From Neurospora intermedia (Eukaryota; Ascomycota; Sordariomycetes; Sordariales; Sordariaceae), in NCBI GenBank assembly GCA_037102815.1, contig BTPP01000008.1:496001-560000 (forward strand): a stretch of DNA of 64,000 nucleotides, read 5' to 3'. The position numbers and the translations under genes were made by a program. Every line of letters begins with the position of its first letter. Position 1 is the first letter of the stretch. Below, piece by piece: positions 59,493 to 64,000 of the stretch. Below the pieces are notes generated by a model. It made no database searches and was not told the DNA's origin. It worked only from the letters and a program-made list of their open reading frames with translations.

Positions 59493-59498
59493 GGGGGG
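59426..59498 (+). repeat. composite homopolymer T46 then G27
   Basis: 46 consecutive T (59426-59471) immediately followed by 27 consecutive G (59472-59498). Exact lengths are likely to be unstable or affected by assembly. Confidence 0.9.
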
Positions 59499-59605
59499 TT
59501 CTTGTTGGGACTTGCTTGAATATCATTAAACCAGGCCTGACTATCAACATGCCGCTCGATCTCAAACCTTCCCGTTACAGTCAACCATCACGATCAGACC
59601 CAGCT

Positions 59606-61514
59606 TTAACAAACACTTCTATGAATTCCCTCTCCCATCCTCTTCCCCTTCTCCTCCCCCCTTTCCTCCCCCTCTCTCTCCTCCCTCTCCCTCTCCTCCT
59701 TCTGTGTTCTCTTATCGTCCTTCGTAAGTGGCCTCCTCCGTCCCCCCTGATGCTGCTGCAACAAGCTCAAATCAACCTCATCATTCTCCATCAGCGTCTC
59801 CGTAACCCTCACCAAGTCCGTAACAAGCCTATCGATCAAATCAAACGAAAACGACTCGCGAATCACCACCCTCAAAATCTCCGTCTGGTCCTCGTTGGGC
59901 GGCAAAGCGTAGTTGGGAATGATCCACTGCCGGGCGCGCATCAAGAGGGACACGGTTTCTTGCTTTACGTGCGGGTACTCCTGCTGGAACTCGTCGGTGA
60001 AGCGGAACGAGACGACGGGGAGGCCGGGGGTGTAGTCGGCGGAGGTTTCTTCTTCGCGGTTTCCGTCCGCGGGGGTGTCTTTTAACGGCAACGAAGAAGA
60101 AGAAGAAGAAGAAGAAGAAGAAGAGGCATGGGTCTTGGACTCTTCACTTTCGGCCTTTTGGTCATCATTCTGGCTCCTTTCGGAGCAGCTCTGATCATCG
60201 CTCTTCCCCTCATAACCGCTCGACCCACCAGACTTTCCAGAGCCTGCTTGCTTTTGCTGCGGCGGCCGATGAATATCGCTAACGCAGGTATACCACCCTG
60301 TCGCCTCCAGCGCTTTGGACAACAAGCGCGCATTGGAGAGGCAGTTCTCCACCACGGCGCGATACCCCTGAAACCCGAGGTGGATGAGATTGTAATACTG
60401 CACAATGACCTGCGCGCCGGGGCGCGAGAAGTTGAGCGTGTAGCTGTACTCGGTGCCCCCCAAGTAGTGCAGCTCGAAAATCAAATGCTTGGGCAAAAAG
60501 GACTCGTCCCTCCACACGATCCACCCCACACCGGGCGTGACCAGGCCGTACTTGTGACCCGAGACGTTGATGGACTTGACGCGGGGAAGCTCAAAGTTCC
60601 ATTTCTGTCCGCCTGTCTTGGCGTAGGTAAAGGGGGCGACGAACCCCCCGCTGGCGGCATCGACGTGGATGGGGATATCGATGCCCGTTTGCGATTCAAA
60701 GTCATCGAGGATCTTGTGGATTTCTTCGACGGGCTCGTAGTGGCCTGTGTAAGTGCTACCGAGGATGACAAAGACGCCGATGGTGTTCTCATCCAGGTTT
60801 TCTTTTACCAAAGCTGGGTCCAGGCAGTAGTTGCTCTGGGCCGAGACGGGCAGGATACGGGCCTCGACGTCGAAGTAGCGGGCGAATTTTTCCAGAGCTA
60901 CTTGCGCGTTAGCGCCCATGATGATGTTGGGCTTGTAGGCGTCTTTGCCCTCGGCCCGGCGCTTCTCTTGCCATCGACGCTTCATGGCTAAGCCGCCGAG
61001 GTGAACGGCTTCCGAGGAGCCGACGGTGGCGGTGCCAATGGCTTTTTCGCCCTTTTGGACACCCCAGAGATGGGCGAGGATGCTGACGCAGCGGTCGCTG
61101 AAGGAGATCATGGCGGGATACTCGTCATTGTCGGAGAGGTTCTTGCCTAGGTTCTCAACAAAGAGCTTCTGGGCGTCCTTCTCAATATAAGTGTTGACGA
61201 AGCTGGCCATGTTGAGATTTGGCCTGCCGTCTAGGTCCAGCTCGTCCCTGAGCATGGCGTAGACGGTGTCTCCTGGAGTGCCATTCTCGGGGATCTTGTA
61301 CTTGGGGATGTCTTCTTGGCTGGCGTAGGAGCTGTTGTAGGGTGTAAGGTGATTCTGCCTCTGGCCTCCACTGCCCTTTTCTTGGAGCCTGATATCCTTG
61401 AGGTGATGGATGATCTCCTCGGGGTCAACCTGTAGAGTTTGTGTGAGTTAACAATCTGCTGCAATGAATTTGAGTTCTCTTGAAGCTCAAACTTACGTGA
61501 CGGCTTAGTGACAT
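59606..61514 (-). CDS. gad: glutamate decarboxylase
   Basis: PLP enzyme converting glutamate to GABA and CO2, first step of the GABA shunt. Exon 1 is 61514-61497 (18 nt, MSLSRH) and exon 2 is 61429-59606; intron 61430-61496 (GTAAGT/CTACAG). Product 613 aa, longer than the roughly 500-550 usual for fungal enzymes. Landmarks: TVGSSEAVHLGGLAMKRRW, IPIHVDAASGGFVAPF, and the PLP-lysine motif INVSGHKYGLVTPGVGW (Lys299), followed by FELHYLGGTEYSYTLNFSR. The extra length is a hydrophilic insert of about 80 residues between SDIHR and GLPVVSFRF, with an uninterrupted Ser run, plus a Glu/Arg-rich C-terminal tail encoded by purine repeats. The catalytic core appears intact. Confidence 0.93.
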
Positions 61515-62191
61515 TATGGGTATGAGTGAAATGTGGGTCTAGGGAAGTGGTCAAGTTGGTGAACTATGTAGACGTCTTTGGTAGTGAAAAGTCAATGTCG
61601 TGTTCCGAAAAGGGGAGAGGTAGCCAAGACCTCTAGAAGAGACCGATCGATAGACGAGATATGTTTTATAGGGACGTTTTCTTTATTTTTCTTGATATTC
61701 CTTGCCCATGAAAATCATGGCTGATATTTTGTAGGATCGTATTGTTGTTGCGGGACAGTGCAGCCTATGACGACATAACTTTTGGCTGGAGTCTGAGCAT
61801 GCATTAGCAGTGCCAACTCCATCGACACACCTCGACCTACACAAAACTCGTACAATGGCTTTTAAACCTTGAAAGAGAGCAATAGCTTATGTGAATGTTA
61901 CTAATAGTAACCGGTTTTGAGTCCCACTACTTAATCAAGGCTCGATACCTTCAAGAGATGCCGATATTCCCGGTAAGCCTGAATGCAAATGGAATGGATT
62001 TGTTACAGAAGCAGAATATTAGTCACTTTGTCCACAACCCTGGTTTTTCATGGTATCATCATTCATGCTAGCTGCTTGGATATCTTAACACGACCCATTT
62101 TCTTCCCTATATCAAGCATCTCAAAGGTACCCAACGATATGAGATCCCCAACAGCGCTTACTTCAAATTATTTTTACTACTACTTCCTCGC
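61515..62191. other. intergenic region upstream of gad / 3' flank of the ligase gene
   Basis: About 680 bp, AT-rich; gad promoter and 3' UTR of the CoA-ligase gene. No gene seen. Confidence 0.6.
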
Positions 62192-63950
62192 TCAGAGTTT
62201 TGCGCCTTGAGCCCGTCTAGCCTCCCTATCCTTATCCCTCAACAAGCGCCTTAAGATCTTTCCACTTGGGCTCTTGGGAATCGCATCGATGAACTCGACA
62301 CCTCCTTTGAGCCACTTGTAGTGGGCCTTGTGCTCCTGCACATGCTTGATAATCTCAGCCGCGATCTCCGCGTCAGGGCGGGAAGACATGGAAGCGGGTG
62401 TCACAACAAAGGCCTTTGGCACTTCTCCGTCGCGATCGTCGTGCACAGCAATGACAGCGCAGTCATCTACGGCGGGGTGAGAGAGGAGATGGGCTTCTAG
62501 CTCGGCGGGCGCAACTTGGTGTCCCTGAAAGCATTATATGTCAGTATTTGGGCCCCACAATTTGGGAGTGCGGTGGAATCTACTGTACGTACCTTGACCT
62601 TGATCAGCTCCTTCAGACGGTCAACGACAGTGATATGTTCGTATCCCGCTGGCGACTTGGTCACGATAACCTCATCTCCCGTTCGCATCCACCTTCCATC
62701 TTCGTCAAAGACATAAGTTTCGCTGGTGGCACGCTCGTTGTTGAGATATCCAAGAGTAACGGACGGCGACTGGACGAGAAGTTCACCAGGCTTTCCGTAC
62801 TCTGTAACCTCCCTTCCATCCTGGTCGACGAGCTTGACCTTGGCTCCAGGGACCAGAGAGCCTGATGTGCCCTGCACAATATCATGCTCACTTGTTGCGC
62901 TAACGACAGTTGCCGTTTCCGTCAAGCCATAACCTTGGCCAACCTTCCATTTGGGGAGTAGCTTGCGCAACTCGTCCTGTGTCTCCGATCCGAGAGGGGC
63001 GGCACCCGTAAAGACATGGCGGACACTGCTCAAGTCGAATTTCTTGACAGTATCCCTGCTGCTCAACATACGAACGATGATGGGGGGTACCAGCGGGAGG
63101 TAGTTGATCTTGAATCTTTCAATGGCCTGAAGGAACTCGTTAAACTCAAACTTGGGTAGAACGATGACCTCGTCGCCGCGCCATGGGGCACAGTGAGCGA
63201 CCACGACAAGGCCGTAGATGTGGCTGAAGGGTAGCAATCCGAGCTCGACTTGTGTTTTGACACCCTTCTTCTTGCGACCGTAATCTTCGAATAAGCTGAT
63301 TTGCATCGTGTTGGCAATCACGTTCCTGTGGGAAACCATGACGGCCTTGGGAAGACCAGAGGTGCCGCTCGAGAAGCAGAGGAATGCGACTTGGCGCGCG
63401 CCTTGACCCTTGGTCCATTGGAGCGGCTCCAGGTCGGGTACGGAGCGGCCGAGCTCAACGAGGTCGTCGACGGTCTTGTAGGGAAGCTTCTTGGAATGGT
63501 GAGGCAGCTCCATCAGGAAGATCCTGTCTTCAGGGATGCCCACAGCCTTGGCGGCCTGGAGGGCGGTCTCCAGGACGGGCAGACATGTGAACAGGCACTT
63601 TGCGCCAGAAGAGCGAAGTTGGTGCTCGAGTTCACTAGCGTTGTATGCGACGTTGGCCGGAGTTGCGATGCCAGACAAGCGATGGACCGAGTGGAGGACG
63701 GAAATGTAGTCGATGGTGTTGTAAGAGAAGACGCAGATGACCTTATCCCAGGGTAAGTCGGCGTTGGGCTCCCATCCCATCAACTTGTGGAGGGCCTTTG
63801 CAAGGAGCTCTGTCCTCTCAAAGGCCTGCTTCACAGTATATGTCTTGCCGGTAAGACCGCATGTCCAAGGGTTCTTGCTTTTGTCGATGGGGCGGCGGCC
63901 GTAGACTTCATTCTTCATAAACTCACCAATGGTGACTGAATCGGGAGGGT
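62192..63950 (-). CDS. 4-coumarate-CoA ligase-like acyl-CoA synthetase, 5' end outside window
   Basis: Adenylate-forming enzyme that activates an aromatic or fatty carboxylic acid with ATP and CoA. Visible exons are 63950-62593 and 62524-62192, with intron 62525-62592. At 63951 an acceptor (CACTAACGACAACTAG) shows that the gene continues upstream, past the window edge; the first one or more exons are missing. Motifs in order: PWTCGLTGKTYTVKQ, FLCFSSGTSGLPKAVMVSH (AMP P-loop), GQGYGLTETATVVS, RWMRTGDEVI, DRLKELIKVKGHQVAPAELE and PKSPSGKILRR (C-terminal catalytic Lys). The last three residues are AKL, a PTS1-type peroxisome signal, so peroxisomal location is inferred. The substrate cannot be fixed from the sequence. 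Confidence 0.9.
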
Positions 63951-64000
63951 CTAGTTGTCGTTAGTGGAGGCACGGCTAGAGACGACAAGTAGCCGGTCAT

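Larger units (their letters stand above)
58812..59605. other. intergenic region with tRNA-like fragment and T/G homopolymers
   Basis: Between the start of the GT28-like gene and the 3' end of the decarboxylase gene. Contains the tRNA-like fragment at 59145-59206 and the T46-G27 tract at 59426-59498. No coding gene seen. Confidence 0.55.

Overview
This is nuclear DNA of a filamentous ascomycete. The genes are split by short introns (about 46-170 nt) with GTRNGT donors, CTAAC-type branch sites and YAG acceptors. The proteins are fungal types (Pal1, NT-C2 fungal protein, 2-methylcitrate dehydratase, Rrp40, Ssz1), with serine-, glutamine- and asparagine-rich tracts. From memory, and unverified, a CK1a gene lying close to a second PKA catalytic-subunit gene fits Neurospora (Sordariales), chromosome I. 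No prokaryotic operon, CRISPR array, intact transposon or confident structural RNA gene was seen.

Layout. 1-973 (+): 3' part of a C2H2 zinc-finger gene. 1834-2725 (-): exosome cap subunit Rrp40, divergent from 3390-5166 (+) Hsp70-like Ssz1. 6429-8926 (-): RBR-type ubiquitin ligase. 8927-13147: no gene, with a 63-T tract. 13148-15940 (-): RNase P/MRP subunit Pop1, divergent from 17432-19726 (+) an NT-C2 protein with a GC-AG intron. 20105-21760 (-): RecA-fold protein with a degenerate Walker A. 22760-24900 (-): Pal1. 24901-37302: 12.4 kb without a recognisable gene, ending in the probable long spliced leader of CK1a.

37303-38676 (+): casein kinase 1a. 40955-42681 (+): tail-anchored inositol-polyphosphate 5-phosphatase. 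46037-47492 (+): PKA catalytic subunit. 49018-52641 (+): GRAM-TBC-EF-hand RabGAP. 53204-55067 (-): mitochondrial 2-methylcitrate dehydratase. 56705-58811 (-): a GT28-like (sterol glucosyltransferase family) gene with an in-frame stop and no visible nucleotide-sugar-binding half. 59606-61514 (-): glutamate decarboxylase. 62192-63950 (-): 4-coumarate-CoA-ligase-like enzyme ending in a PTS1 tripeptide, 5' end outside the window.

The genes are independent housekeeping and signalling units, not a pathway cluster. Loose themes are RNA processing and translation (Rrp40, Ssz1, Pop1), signalling and membrane traffic (CK1a, PKA, 5-phosphatase, RabGAP, Pal1) and organelle metabolism (methylcitrate dehydratase, ligase). 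I found no convincing undescribed multi-gene system. The best leads are the disabled GT28-like gene, the RecA-like protein without a normal P-loop, the alternative CK1a 3' splicing, and the 12.4 kb gene-free stretch with diverged repeats. All exon coordinates were worked out by eye from reading frame and splice motifs.
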